Positions 48,494 to 62,082 of a DNA stretch of 64,000 nt are shown one piece after another. The stretch comes from Pachypanchax playfairii (taxonomy: Eukaryota; Chordata; Actinopteri; Cyprinodontiformes; Aplocheilidae): contig SSNP01000093.1 in NCBI GenBank assembly GCA_006937955.1, positions 1,331,768 to 1,395,767 on the forward strand, in the 5' to 3' direction. Made by a program: the position numbers and the translations under genes. Each line of letters opens with the position of its first letter. Position 1 is the stretch's first letter. The notes beneath the pieces are model-generated. The model ran no database searches. It was not told the DNA's origin and saw nothing but the letters and a program-made list of their open reading frames with translations.

Positions 48494-49346
48494 CAGTGAT
48501 CCCTCACTACTTCACGAGGCTGAAAGTAGCTTCCAATTTGGGAAACGGCTAAAGGGCAATTACAACAAAATTTGACCATCTTTAAACTGCTTTATCTCAC
48601 AAACTACAATACATAGACACTTCAAACCTGGACTGAATTATTCTGCACTACAACAATTAAAACCACCTCTGGGATTTGTGAAAGGGGTTTAAAACAGGTT
48701 ACTATTAGGGGCAGTAATACAAAGCAATAATGAGTAAGGTGGCTTATAGGTTGATTGTGAGCAGTTTGAGTGTACTATGGTCCTACATGATGCTATCCAG
48801 GGTTTATTTGTGCTGCATGTGACCCCCTTCACTTTATACTAGCTTTCTAACCTTCTACTAATGAATAAAGACCACTTATGCCATAAAAAATTCAAGAATG
48901 AAGAATTTTTTTCTTTTTGAAAAACCACTAGATCAGGGTAGGAGTAGGCGAGGAGAACCAGGGTCTGAAAATAAGAAAATTGTTATTGGACAGTAAATTT
49001 TAATTATGTGAATACCTTGTTTTAAGAAGCACAGTAAATGTGAAACCAAGCGTTTTGCAATTAATTGCTTAATTTATCACAGGCATCAATAAAAGCAGTG
49101 GAAAAGGTCAGAGGGCTAACCAGGGTTGAAGCAGTCGAAAAAATTTGCTTCTGGCGAGATGGAGGACTGATAAGAAAATTTGAGTGACTAAAAGAAAGTA
49201 ACAACAAAAGCTGTTGTATAAGTTCTGTTAATTTCTTTTGGGATGTTGAAATATATAATAAATATCCGTATTTCTTGCAGTGAAAAAGAGGAGATTATTA
49301 TGCAGGGATATGGGATAATCAATCAACAGCCTGTGAGGGATCACTG
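48494..49346. mobile_element. Tigger/pogo-like non-autonomous element
   Basis: TA-flanked (48492-48493, 49347-49348). The termini CAGTGATCCCTCAC and GTGAGGGATCACTG are perfect inverted repeats and match the Tigger/pogo terminal consensus. It is 853 bp, with no transposase ORF, so presumably mobilised in trans. Confidence 0.75.
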
Positions 49347-49401
49347 TATCTGAGAATTCAATCATTTTGTAACTCAATCGTTTTGTAAACATAATGATTC
49401 T

Positions 49402-49938
49402 TAAAGGTACAATGAAAGAATTAGACCTTGTGGTTAAATCAGAGTACTGCAGTTCATGTAGAAAAACAAAACGGTCTGCTCTCAGCCACTCACCCCCTCC
49501 CCTCCATGATTTTTCTGCTGGGTTGCCAGTTCTGATGTTGATTCTCATTTTATTTCTCTTGTGTTTGTTCAGTTTTTTGGAAGGATGTTATGGTTTCTTA
49601 GTTTTACTGCAAGTTATTTCAGGGCTGCTTCTTTTACTCTTTGCTGCTGCTCATTGTGGAATTCCAGCTGCTTGTGTTGAAGACTTGGCAGCCTTACAGA
49701 CTCACATGTAATTCATTATGGAACCAGGAAGTCTGGACATGTAATAGTTATTGTAAATAATGATTCCGTCCAGTATCAGTGTTTTTAAAGTGACAGAAAC
49801 TAGCGACCACCCAGACGGCTGAGATCAATCTGTTACAATGTGACTTTATTTTCAAAATGGGTGGGACATTAGACAGGGACATTAGTGACATTAGGGACAT
49901 TAGTTTCACTGTAAAATTCTTAAATATTGTACCTTCAA
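49402..49938. mobile_element. MITE with AAGGTACAAT inverted termini
   Basis: The left end TTAA-AGGTACAATG is mirrored at the right by ATTGTACCT-TCAA (one base off TTAA). About 535 bp, non-coding, consistent with the TTAA target class. Confidence 0.6.
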
Positions 49939-50141
49939 AATTTTCTGAACCACTTGTAAATTAGTTATGTTTTTTTTTGCCGTGATGACACTTCTCATCG
50001 TGATCTAGACTGTGTTACATGTTTGCTTTAAGTTCATCTCAGTTTAACAGTCGGGTTAATAAAAGCCATCTCTCTACCCACAGAACTCAAGTCAAAGTGA
50101 GAGAATTAAATGCAGAGTGAACATGAACGGACAAATAGGAC

Positions 50142-50383
50142 AAATGTTGGGCAGCTGTGGTTCAGTGGGTAGAGTGGTTCTCTTCCAATCGGAAGATTGG
50201 CAGATCGATCTGAGCTTCCACCACCACATGTCAAAGTGCCCTTGGGTAAGACACTGAACCCTGTGTAGCACTACGATTTGCATACTGGGCTGTGTGCCAC
50301 GGAGAATGTAAAACTTATTGTGTAAAAGCACTTCGAGAGGTCAGTAAGACTAGAAAAGTGCTATACAAATACAGGACATTTAC
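50142..50383 (+). mobile_element. tRNA-derived SINE copy (plus orientation)
   Basis: It begins GCAGCTGTGGTTCAGTGGGTAG (A-box region), has a B-box-like GGCAGATCGATC and ends AGAAAAGTGCTATACAAATA. Same family as the minus-strand copies, with an internal deletion. Confidence 0.75.
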
Positions 50384-51007
50384 ATGATCACTCATGTTTA
50401 GGAGCTTTACTGACTGTTCAGGTGCACTTTACAGACCTGGACACCATTTACAGTCAGGTTCAAGTAGGTTAAGAAACTGCCTATTGCATTTACATGCACT
50501 GTGAGAAATAAAAAACAACTTGGACTACATGCAGCCTTAACCCCTTCCTACTCAGTCTTACTGTCATGAACAGTTTGTCTTTTAAAATCTGAGTTTTATG
50601 TTTTACACTGAAGTGGATCAGGACTTCTCTTCCCATTTAAATGTTCAGTAGTTAAAAAGGTGCATGTACACTAAATACTAAACAGATAATTTTGCACCAG
50701 TGCAGTAAATAGGATGGTTTTCTGAACTAGCACACAAACAAAACTTTAGTTTGTTCCAAATCTCAAGTGAGTTTTTGGATTTTCTCTGGCTGTTGAGAAG
50801 CAACGCAGGGATAAAACACTTTACTTGGTTTCTTTATCAGCATTTAGTGGCCACATTAAATAGATATTGTGTAAGGTAAATAGGGGGATTCATTAACCTG
50901 GAATAGGACCAGATTGGCCTCCATCAACTGGTGGGCATCATACTGTCAAGAATGAAAAGATGAACTCTGTAGTGTCTAAGTACAGTTTGAGAAGTGTGGA
51001 GTGTTGC

Positions 51008-51350
51008 TCAGAGCCTGAGCTCATTGGCCACTTTAGAAGCAATGTTTTTAAAGGCTATAGATGTGCCGGAGATCCTTTTAAAGCGCACACCATTGAGTGA
51101 AAGGCGGGGCAGCTTGCAAACCTCAATTTCCCATTGAACCAGACTGTCCTGGCGAGCATCGCCATGGACACAGAACAACAAATATCGTTCACGCTGCTCA
51201 TAGTCACAGTTGTTGGCATCCAGTACCCTCCAGATCTCTTTCATCATGTCCCATGGCTCCATGGAGGATGTGGTTTTCATACTCCACGTGAAGCGAAGGG
51301 ACCGAGGTTTGGATTCCAGGCCTTCATCTTTGGACTCACCAGAGAAACTC
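51008..51350 (-). CDS. mark1: MARK1-like last exon: KA1 domain
   Basis: The terminal exon encodes KPRSLRFTWSMKTTSS, EIWRVLDANNCDYEQRER and KRISGTSIAFKNIASK before a TGA stop. KA1 binds acidic phospholipids and helps place the kinase at membranes; in MARKs it also contributes to autoinhibition. The basic patch (KPRSLRF, RFKR) is present. Its intron to the previous exon is 3.4 kb and holds the CCCTAA-rich repeat, the 53140 repeat and copy B of the MITE-like repeat. Confidence 0.95.
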
Positions 51351-52547
51351 CTGAAAGATGGACGTGAAATAACCACAGTATTAAAAGCAGTTGAAACTAT
51401 GAGACACAGACACAGATTTATCACATATTAACTGCACAGTACAAAAACATTTATCATATTTTGTGTAGACTTTGTCCAATAAAAGCTGTTATGTTCATGA
51501 GCAAGTATGCCAACTTTAGGTCATGCACTGCACGTGTCTTATATGCGTGGACCTGAGTTCTGCTTTTTTCCTTCATCACCTAAAGTTCCTAGACTATAGA
51601 CAGAAAATGAATCTCTGTTATTATCTGTCTCTACTCATCCTGACAGAGATGATACATTGTGGATTTTGACCTGAATCCCTGTTTAAATCATGCTTCAGGC
51701 ATGACCACGTTATTAGCCTTGCTCTGACTCGTCAGGCCAAGGGCCCTTGCTGTGTACGTTTGTTCAAGCCTTTGGCAACCTGGACTTTTCACAGGACTTA
51801 CCAGGGCCTAAGTTTGGGGCTCCTAAATTTGGTGGTAATATTCCTAATTAATGAATGTATTGCAAACACCTTACTTTATACATTATCAAAACAATGCTAA
51901 CATGTTTCAGAAGGTTGAGTTTAAATTTGTGGGGCCCGTGTCTATTAATTCTCAACTTTAATTGGTCAATGTTTTCAGCTTGAGGGAGGGTCATTAGTGA
52001 CCCTGTGTAAACATAACAGGTGAGACAGAATAGATTTAGTTGCTTCTTCTCATCTTTTATTGTTTTTAGGATTTTTGTTCCTTTTTTGTTTTATTTCATT
52101 TCCTGTATCACTTAACTTAGATTTTCTGTCATTGATAAAATGGGAAATGGTGTAAAGAACATTTTAAAGTCAGATTTTGACTCACATAATGCTTTACATA
52201 GTTTGTCATTCACTCATTCTCACACACACACACGCACACACACACACACGCACACACCCAAGTGTGTTTTGGTATCCTTATGGGGACCGTCCATTGACTT
52301 CCATTGATTTTAGTAACTAGATTTATACCTAACCCAAACCCTTTTCCTAACCTTAACCATTACTGATCTATAACTAACCCTAAGACTAACTAAAACTCTA
52401 TTCACACCATACCTATAAACCTAACCCCTAACCCTAAAAAGGGGAGTCCCCCTCATGGGGACCAGGCTTCGGTCCCCACAAGAACCCTCGGACCCCAGAA
52501 AGATAGTAAAAGTCAGGAAACGGGTCCCCAGGAGGTCAGAAATACAA

Positions 52548-52597
<50 letters not shown>

Positions 52598-55500
52598 ACT
52601 CGTTGGGGATAAACTACACACATGCGGTAGCCACAACTAGGACACTGACAGAGGTAACGATGCCAGGCGCCACCAGACCCACTGACCATGACCAAACAAG
52701 CAGGGTAGGTGAAGTGTCTTGCCCAAAGACACAAAGCAAAGTGACCTTGCTGGATGAGAGCTGGATGTGAAAAATGCACAATAATTTCTCTTTCTGTTTT
52801 TTTAAATAAAGGAAGCAAGCTGTGTTGCAAACCATCTCTGACAGAAAGAAGCTGAAGTTGACCCAGAAAGTCGCTAGATGTCCCCAAATGACGTCACACA
52901 CTAATTTGCATATTGATTACATTTTCACGTTATTACTTTTTTGTGCTATTTAAACAAAAGTTCTGTAAATCAGCCTTTAAAAAGGCTTTTTGAACTCGAT
53001 TGATTCTCTACAGGATTGAAACGAGAGGTTTGAAACATGAAGGTGAAACAATGTTCATGTCTGGCTTATTAAAGAAAGATCAGTCTTATAATGCCTGCAG
53101 ATTTCTGTTTACTTTGAAGATTTCATTTGTAAAACAACTTTGTTTGTGAGTGAGAAACTGAGCAAGGTTTATGATTGGTCAGTCAATGTCACATGATCGT
53201 GCTGCGTGCACATGCGCACACCCTTTCTGAACACTCTGAGCAGTCTAGGTCTCTAATTTGCAAGAAATATTGGTGAGAAAGCTCTACATAAAGTAACTTA
53301 GGCAAGTCAGAAATGTCACTAGATTTGTCGCTAGGAGCTTTATGGAAAAAAGTCCCTAAAAGTCATTAGAAATAGCAACAAAGTCATTAAACTAGCAACA
53401 GTGGAGGCAGGTGCAGGATTCAGCCAAGTTCAAAAATCTTATTAGTGTGATGTAACACTGATTTTTCTCATGATTCATCAGCTCACACAGTTGAGACACG
53501 CCTGCCAAGTTAGCTCAGCTGTTCAGTAGCAAACATGACGGACCATCAGCTTCGTTGTGCTACGCTCCAGCTGGGCTCCTACAATGCACCTATTGCTGAA
53601 AAATCCAGATTTGCGGGACAAATGGCTTCAGTTTATGTCTGAGGTCTGAGGGGGGGGGCTCACCTTCTCCCACCCGTAATCCCGTCCAGAGGGGTGTTGG
53701 TCACAAATTTAAAGTTCCATCTCTGCTGGTCCTGTTCGGAAATCTCCCATAACTTGGCTTTATGCAGGTTTTATTTGGTATGTCAAGCACAATAACTTTA
53801 CCTTGGAGAGAGTGAGTTTTCCAGTGTAATAATCCATTCCATAATAAAATCAATGTTTGTAATCCTCCGGTGCTGCGTGATGCTGTCTTGTCATTCTGCC
53901 TCATCGCAGCTGTGTGGCTAACAGCTATTAGCATAAACACCACGAATCAAACAGGAAGTTACTCAGTCAGTCGTAGCTCTGTTTTTGCATGTGTAGCGTG
54001 GGAGGATACAGGAAGCTGTGCTCTCATTGGCTAGCTGTTAGCCAATCTGAGTCCAGTAAATTAGCACCATGAATATAAATGAGTACAGGCCCAAATCCAG
54101 GTCAATTTTCAAGCAGTCAGATTACTCTGAGCTGGTAATTAGTTTTTCCTAACATTTTTCAGATATAAAATATTTCAGATTAAAGATTAATACTTCAGAA
54201 ATAACCAAAAAGCCATGAAATTTGTGTGACACAGCACCTTTAAAACCATTGCAGGTATATTTTGTTTACTGTTTACAGTTACAGTTTACTGTAATGTTAC
54301 ATTCAATGTTCTGTGATTGTGCTAAAGTAACTGATAGTTTTTGATGCTCCAAACAGCGGATGAAGCAGCATTGCACCAAGGTATCAGCTCTATCCAGCCA
54401 TGTTTGTACAGCGAGTGCAGATTGTTGCTGAACTGACACCTTGTGTCAGTTTCAGGTTTATATCAGGGATAAAAACACCTTTACGGACTGTCTTCACTGT
54501 CAACATATTCAAGCTTTATGGTCTCTCAGTTACATCAATTCTGAATTAAAGTAGTTTAATTATAAATTACTTGAGTTTTTGTCCATTCCTGAATGACTTA
54601 TTATGCACAATAAGACATGCTGTAAAATCCCGTGTCAGAGTAAAACAGATCCAGAGAATACTGGTATCTGTTGCAGACACATTTACACCCTTTCAAATCC
54701 TGTAAAAGATACTTATTTTCCCCACAGAAAGAAGCAAGTTAAATGAAAAGATTTTTCAACCAGTTTCAGACCTGCGTGCAAACTTGGAAGTGATCTTGCC
54801 GATGAAGGAGGTAGAGTTCCCATGATGGGGCGTGGCCAATGAGGCAGTGGTATGCTGCGATAGGCTGGGGGACGTGGGCGGGCCATTGTATGTGGCAGGT
54901 CGACGATCCCGAAGCTGAGCACCATGAAAGGTGGAGCGGCTGGAGGAGCCACGTGGGAAGCGAGCGCGGTCTGGTGTGGTGGTGCTGCTGCTGCTGGTGA
55001 CGCTGAAGGCTGAAGGTGATGATGGGGTCGGATGGTGTGAGCTTGGGGTGCAAGAATAAAGTGATGTTACCATAGTGACATCAAATAATCAGAGTTAAAC
55101 AGTGAAACAGCTAGACTTTTGAATATGTTTCTTGTTGTTACTGCTTGTTACAATGAAAAAATTATACACGGAAAGTTGGACGGAGCGACACAAAACAAAA
55201 AAGTTTTTAAAGAGCTCCCGGACTTCATGTCAAGAGAAGCTGAAGAAGATGAAAGCAGACTACCATACAGTGAAAGACCACAACAACTAGCGTGAAACCA
55301 GAGAAACCCCGCCCTCGTCCGCCCTCACCCGCCCTCACTTCTGTGAACACAATGGAAACACAACATGATACGAGCTGTGTCGAGCAGGGCCGAGTTGGGT
55401 GGACTGAGTAAGTATCAGTGGAAAACTGCCAAGACTTTCCAGGGGATGGAATCATCACAGGATAATTGTAGCCTGTTGGCTGAAGCAATAAAATTCCTCC

Positions 55501-58500
55501 CTTTATCTTAAAGAATGTTTGCTAGCAATAAAACGATTGAGCGCAATAAAAACATTTTGGGCATCCCTGATATTTTTTTTATGGTTTTACAGCTTTGTCT
55601 GTTAATGCTATATAAGTTTGTGACAGCTGTTTCTCAGCAGAGACTCACTGACTCTCTTGTGAGCACGTTGTGTGACATCTCTCTTCTGCAGAATAAAGAC
55701 CATTTAATTATCAGTCACAGTGTTTATGCTTTTGATAATATATGATATAAATGTTTCCCCCACATTTCACCTTTGATACTCAGCATTGTCATCAATGGGG
55801 GGCAGGCAGGACTTCATTGGATGTCCCGATGCAGACATGGACTTCACATGACGGGGGCGTGTGGAGGTGTTGGTTGCCCCTGGCGACGGCGAAGAGGAAG
55901 CAGCAGGTACTTCAGGTAGACTTCAACACAGATCATTAGATGAGATATTAAACCAGGACATTAGAGCATGTGATTAATTCAACATGCCAGAATTCCTCTC
56001 ACCTACTGTCCTTCCCATTAGAAACGGCACCTGAGTGGCGCTCCGTACTGCTCCTCTCATAAACACATGTGTTTCTCCGAATTATGCTCTGCAACAAAAA
56101 TACAGTTTCACACACTGCAGACTGATCCCACATCCAATCTCAACATAAACATGAAGCAGCTGATAAAACTACCAAAGCCCTGAAGGGCATGGTAGAATTT
56201 TTCTTAAGGCTGTCCAGTTTTTTTTAGGCAATGGCTATGGGTCTGTCATGCCTGACCATTACCTCACTGCTATTGACAGACTGCCAGACAAACAAAGAGC
56301 AAGTTAGTCTGCAATTAGCCTCCGTATATTGTAATATCTGTTCCATATGTATTGGTATTTTGAAACTTTTAATCTGATTTAAATAGTGAGTAAATTTTAC
56401 TCATATAAAGAGAAAAAGTGTCAAGTTTAAATATTTGAACATCAATTTGTATTTTGTATTTATATTTATTTAATATTTTTTGTGGTTGCCTCCATGGATG
56501 CAGTAGAAATCATCACGGTAAAGTTCATTTTAGATTGGATATTCAACATATTCAGCAGCGACTTCAACTGCGGCAACCTCAGTGCTAGCAGCTAGTTCAG
56601 TGGGCACTTCTCGCAGCAATGGAGCTAGAATCTCTTTTGAACAAATTTCCTATGCTGATAAACTTTGCTCCTTTGATAGTAAACAACCTACAGCCATTTT
56701 CAAATCTAATGCATATGCGCAACCATGATGTACACTGTATGTATATGGATATTGTCGCATGCACACTCTGTTTTGGACTGCAGCTGATGTGCTAATAATT
56801 TTAGTTGTAGGGGTGTGGCAGCTGCCGTGCCAATAGCCACTCCCTTTTTTTAAATTGCCTGACTTTTTGCCCTAAAGGCTAGAAAAAAGAGTGAAATGAA
56901 AAGATAAATCTTTCATCTAAAAGGTTCTTTTCCATTCAAAAATACTTTTTTCAGAACCAGAAATTTATTTTTCCCCATCTTTTTTTTGTTAGCCAAAGGG
57001 CCCTGAAGGGCGAGAGAGAAATATATTTTGTGAGACGTGTATTTTACAAGTATTTGTTTTGTTAAAACCTATTCCGGTCATAAGGGGCGAATGTACCTCA
57101 AACCCTCCCTGACATTAACGACGACAAACAAGAAGACTTGGTCACCATCTTCCAGGTCATTAAATGTCTCCATGTCATTATAATACTAGTTATATTTATT
57201 TTGCGTAAACATAGCTGTTTGTGTAGTGGTTTGACAAAAGTATACTGCTTGGCTAATGAGAAAAAAAAGGATGGGGAAAAATATTTTTTTGGTTTTGAAA
57301 AAAGTATTTTTGAATGGAAAAGAACCTTTTAGGAGAAATATTGATCTTTTTATATCTCTTGTTTTTCTGGACTTTCAAGGCAAAAAGTCAGGCGATAAAA
57401 AAAATGTTGGTCAGACTTAGAAAATGGGATGGCCTGATTTTTTGTCTACCATGCCCTCCAGAAACAAATCATGTGAAAGTGTGTAGGTTTACATTTTGAT
57501 AGTTTAGTGTTGCATCCCACAGTGTTTAAGTTAAGAAACTCTGGTTTATTCCCAATATGAGTCAGAACCCGTGTCAAAGTGGAATCCTCTCACCCCTGAG
57601 GCTGTGGCTGACTTCCGGCGATCTGGAGCTCCTATTGGTGAAGCTGGTTCTGCTTTCTTGTCACTGTCAACACTGTTGGCATGACAGCGCTTGGTGTATG
57701 AGACAGGTGGGGGGATGGAGGGTGCAACTGGGACAAAACCCAAACAAGGACTGAGTCACATGTGCTAGTAAAACATAATGTAATGTAATGTTCAAAGGGC
57801 ATCTGTGAAATTATTTTTTTATTTAGAAAAAAATTTGTAAATTAGCATTTACAAGAATAAAACAATGTAAAAACACTGAATGGATTCTTAAGAGGTAAAT
57901 TTGACAGAATCTCCATAAACACACCTTGTTCTGATCATGTGATATGTGACGTGTAAGAGGTAAACCCCCCTCTAAACTGTCTGGATGTAGGTTATAAACT
58001 GTCTGGTTGTAGGTTTTAAACTGTCTGGTTGTAGGTTATAAAACTGTCTGGTTGTAGGTTATAAAACTGTCTGGTTGTAGGTTATAAACTGTCTGGTTGT
58101 AGGTTATAAACTGTCTGGTTGTAGGTTATAAAACTGTCTGGTTGTAGGTTATAAACTGTCTGGTTGTAGGTTATAAACTGTCTGATTGTAGGTTATAAAC
58201 TGTCTGGTTGTAGGTTTTAAACTGTCTGATTGTAGGTTATAAACTGTCTGGTTGTAGGTTTTAAACTGTCTGGTTGTAGGTTGTAGGTTATAAAACTTTC
58301 TGGTTGTAGGTTTTAAACTGTCTGGTTGTAGATTTTAAACTGTCTGGTTGTAGGTTGTAGGTAATAAAACTTTCTGGTTGTAGGTTTTAAACTGTCTGGT
58401 TGTAGATTTTAAACTGTCTGGTTGTAGGGTATAAACTGTCTGGTTGCAGGTTCCAAACTGTCTGGTTGTAGGTTTTAAACTGTCTCGTTGTAGGTTTTAA

Positions 58501-61500
58501 ACTGTCTCGTTGTAGGTTTTAAACTGTCTCGTTGTAGGTTTTAAACTGTCTCGTTGTAGGTTTTAAACTGTCTCGTTGTAGGTTATAAACTGTCTGGTTG
58601 CAGGTTCCAAACTGTCTGGTTGTAGGTTTTAAACTGTCTGGTTGTAGGTTATAAACTGTCTGGTTGTAGGTTATAAACTGTCTGGTTGTAGGTTATAAAC
58701 TGTCTGATTGTAGGTTATAAACTGTCTGGTTGTAGGTTTTAAACTGTCTGGTTGTAGATTTTAAACTGTCTGGTTGTAGGTTTTAAACTGTCTGGTTGTA
58801 GATTTTAAACTGTCTGGTTGTAGGTTATAAACTGTCTCGTTGTAGGTTTTAAACTGTCTGATTGTAGGTTATAAACTGTCTGGTTGCAGGTTCTAAACTG
58901 TCTGATTGTAGGTTATAAACTGTCTGGTTGTAGGTTTTAAACTGTCTGGTTGTAGGTTATAAACTGTCTGGTTGTAGATTTTAAACTGTCTGGTTGTAGG
59001 TTTTAAACTGTCTGGTTGTAGATTTTAAACTGTCTGGTTGTAGGTTTTAAACTGTCTGGTTGTAGATTTTAAACTGTCTGGTTGTAGGTTTTAAACTGTC
59101 TGGTTGTAGGTTATAAACTGTCTGGTTGTAGGTTATAAACTGTCTGGTTGTAGGTTTTAAACTGTCTGGTTGTAGGTTTTAAACTGTCTGGTTGTAGGTT
59201 TTAAACTGTCTGGTTGTAGGTTTTAAACTGTCTGGTTGTAGGTTATAAACTGTCTGGTTGTAGATTTTAAACTGTCTGGTTGTAGGTTATAAACTGTCTC
59301 GTTGTAGGTTTTAAACTGTCTGATTGTAGGTTATAAACTGTCTGGTTGCAGGTTCTAAACTGTCTGATTGTAGGTTATAAACTGTCTGGTTGTAGGTTTT
59401 AAACTGTCTGGTTGTAGGTTATAAACTGTCTGGTTGTAGGTTGTAGGTTATAAAACTTTCTGGTTGTAGGTTTTAAACTGTCTCGTTGTAGGTTTTAAAC
59501 TGTCTCGTTGTAGGTTTTAAACTGTCTCGTTGTAGGTTTTAAACTGTCTCGTTGTAGGTTATAAACTGTCTGATTGTAGGTTATGAGTGGGCGTGGTTTA
59601 CCTTACATAAAGTAGCAAAAACATACTTAAAATGAAAACGTTTAACAATATTTAAACTGGATTTTATGATAACAGAAATACAAAGCTGTGTTTAACCTAC
59701 AAGATACTCTTTAACAACTCAAACTGTAAAGACATGAGCTCACCGTGGTCACTGAATCTCCGTTGCTTCTGTGCAGATGTTACATTACGAGTGTGTGCAG
59801 GTGACTGACTGGAGCCGTTGAAGTCACTAATGGGTCGTGACCTCTGGACAAGGTTCAAGCTGGTGAAATTCTCTGTGGAGACTTCCAGCTAGTGGAGAGA
59901 GAAATTGATAAATCTGGGTTCAAAGCTGCTAAAGTACTTATTTTTGATGAAACAGAAATTTTTGGATTGCGTGATCATGGTTTGTTCTTTCCAGTTCTGA
60001 ACTAGATTCAATTTGGTCTGCAATGACATTTTTAATGGACAAGAAAAAGAGCAAGAGAATTGATTGAACCTCTGAAGATTTTCTTCCCAACAGCAGATAC
60101 GTTGCAGTCGCCTCATTGTATTTCTGACCATCAAGCGCCTGTCTTACTTCCTCCTGAGAAAAGCCCATTGTTTTCATGAGCTCTGATTGGACAAAGAAAC
60201 ATACAGAATACTCAGCTTTGGTTAACGAAAGACTCATTACAGCAGTGGCACAGTCCATCAAAGAGCTGCTCCACCAGTAAACAAAGAAATTGATAAAAAA
60301 GAAAAAAAATAAAAGTAATTTTTTGGTGAAAAGTTTAGTTATTAGACAAAGCTCTAAATGATAATACATGTTAACGTGAACTACACATAACTAATTACAT
60401 ACTGCATAACTACAGAGTCACCACAAACTTGCTATGAGTGTTTTTTAAAAAAAAACAAAGTGAAGCTGGAGGCTTTGTTAAGCCATGACAACGTCCAGGT
60501 TCTGATACTACATCTGTTACACTGCCAGCTGGATGCACACATCAAAACTGAGTGCTTTCAGTAGTAAACGATATATTATAACAGTAAACACGCAACTACA
60601 AACATCACATGCTGACAACATGTCAGTGTAGTCAGGGAATCCTCACAGTTAATACAATCCATCCTGTGGAAACATGGAACCAAATTTTACTGCAGAGATG
60701 TTGCTAAAAAAGAATGTGGTTAATGACAGGGAAAAGTCTCAGGGAAGCAGCTTTAGTTTGTCTCAGCTGATCTAAAGTTTCCAGACATGGAAGTGTTTTA
60801 CTTTGGCATCAACTTTACCAAAACCACAAAAGTATACTGTGTCTGACCGATTCGCTTGAGGTCATTTAAGTCTTGTTGTGGCTCCATGTACGGCTTCAGC
60901 TCCTCATTCTCAAAGCCCGTGTTCATCCATCGTTCCTTCATGATTTGCTAAAAAACAGACAAATAGAATCGGAAGTCATGAAACCGAAATGCCAGTCTTT
61001 TGGGAGTGATGGTGAAAACAAGCCCACATCTGCATTAACAGTGAGAAGGAAAGACCTTGAAAACATGAATTAGTGGTCTGTGTACGTCGGGGCCATTGGA
61101 TTTTCATTTCAAAATTAAATTGCAAAAAAACGGAAAACCACTTATATTTGGTTATCTGTTACAAATTGGTTCACAAAAACATGGAAAACTATGGAGGTTT
61201 TTTTAGGTTTTTATTAAATGCAAAAAAATAAGTGATGTGAGAAAGGAAAAGAAAAGTGAAAGCAAAATAACTATATTTGAGAGAAAAATTATTCACAGTG
61301 ATAGTAAAAAATAATAATATTTGAGACTAAAAAAAGCTTTTAGATAAATAATTTTACTACTACTACTACTACTACTACTGTCATTTAGCAGACGCTTTTA
61401 TCCAAAGCGACTTACATTGAGAGAATATACAAGCAAGAAATCAAAGAGAAGGAAACAATATAAGGAGGCGGACTGTTTGGAGTCCAGTTTAATTCCGACG

Positions 61501-62016
61501 CTGATACATCAAGTGTATCAATTCATTTTTTTTTTTTTGTAGAGATAAATTCTCAAATCGCTATCATAAATCATAAATTAATCCCACATTAAGACTGAAA
61601 GTGTTCTTTAAAGAGGTGAGTCTTAAAAACACGGACTATTAGTGTTCTATCCATCCATTATCTATACCCACTTATTCCTATTCAGGGTTACAGTTGAGCT
61701 GGTGCCTATCTCCAGCGGTCGTTGGGCGAGAGGCAGGGTTAAACCTGGACAGATCGCCAGTCAATCACAGGGAATTAGTGTTCTAATTAATGAAAAATCT
61801 TCACTCTTTGAGCATCTTGTTGATGGAAACATCTTTTACCTGGACATAAATAATCAGCTTTTTATCCACCCAAAGCTTTTATGATGCTGTTTTTACCTGC
61901 AAGCTGCCACGTTTCCCTGGGTTTAGAACCAGCAGCTTTTTAAGCAGATTTTCACAGTCAGTTGACATGTAGAAGGGAATCCTGTACTTTCCCCTGAGAA
62001 CACGCTCCCTTAATTC

Positions 62017-62082
<66 letters not shown>

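Noticed and set aside
52270..52484. Interstitial telomere sequence
   Set aside because: CCCTAA-like motifs are irregular and lie within a repeated element with defined inverted ends at two places, so this is not a fused telomere.
57972..59583. CRISPR-like array of short spaced repeats
   Set aside because: Units are contiguous with no unique spacers and the genome is vertebrate; it is a minisatellite.
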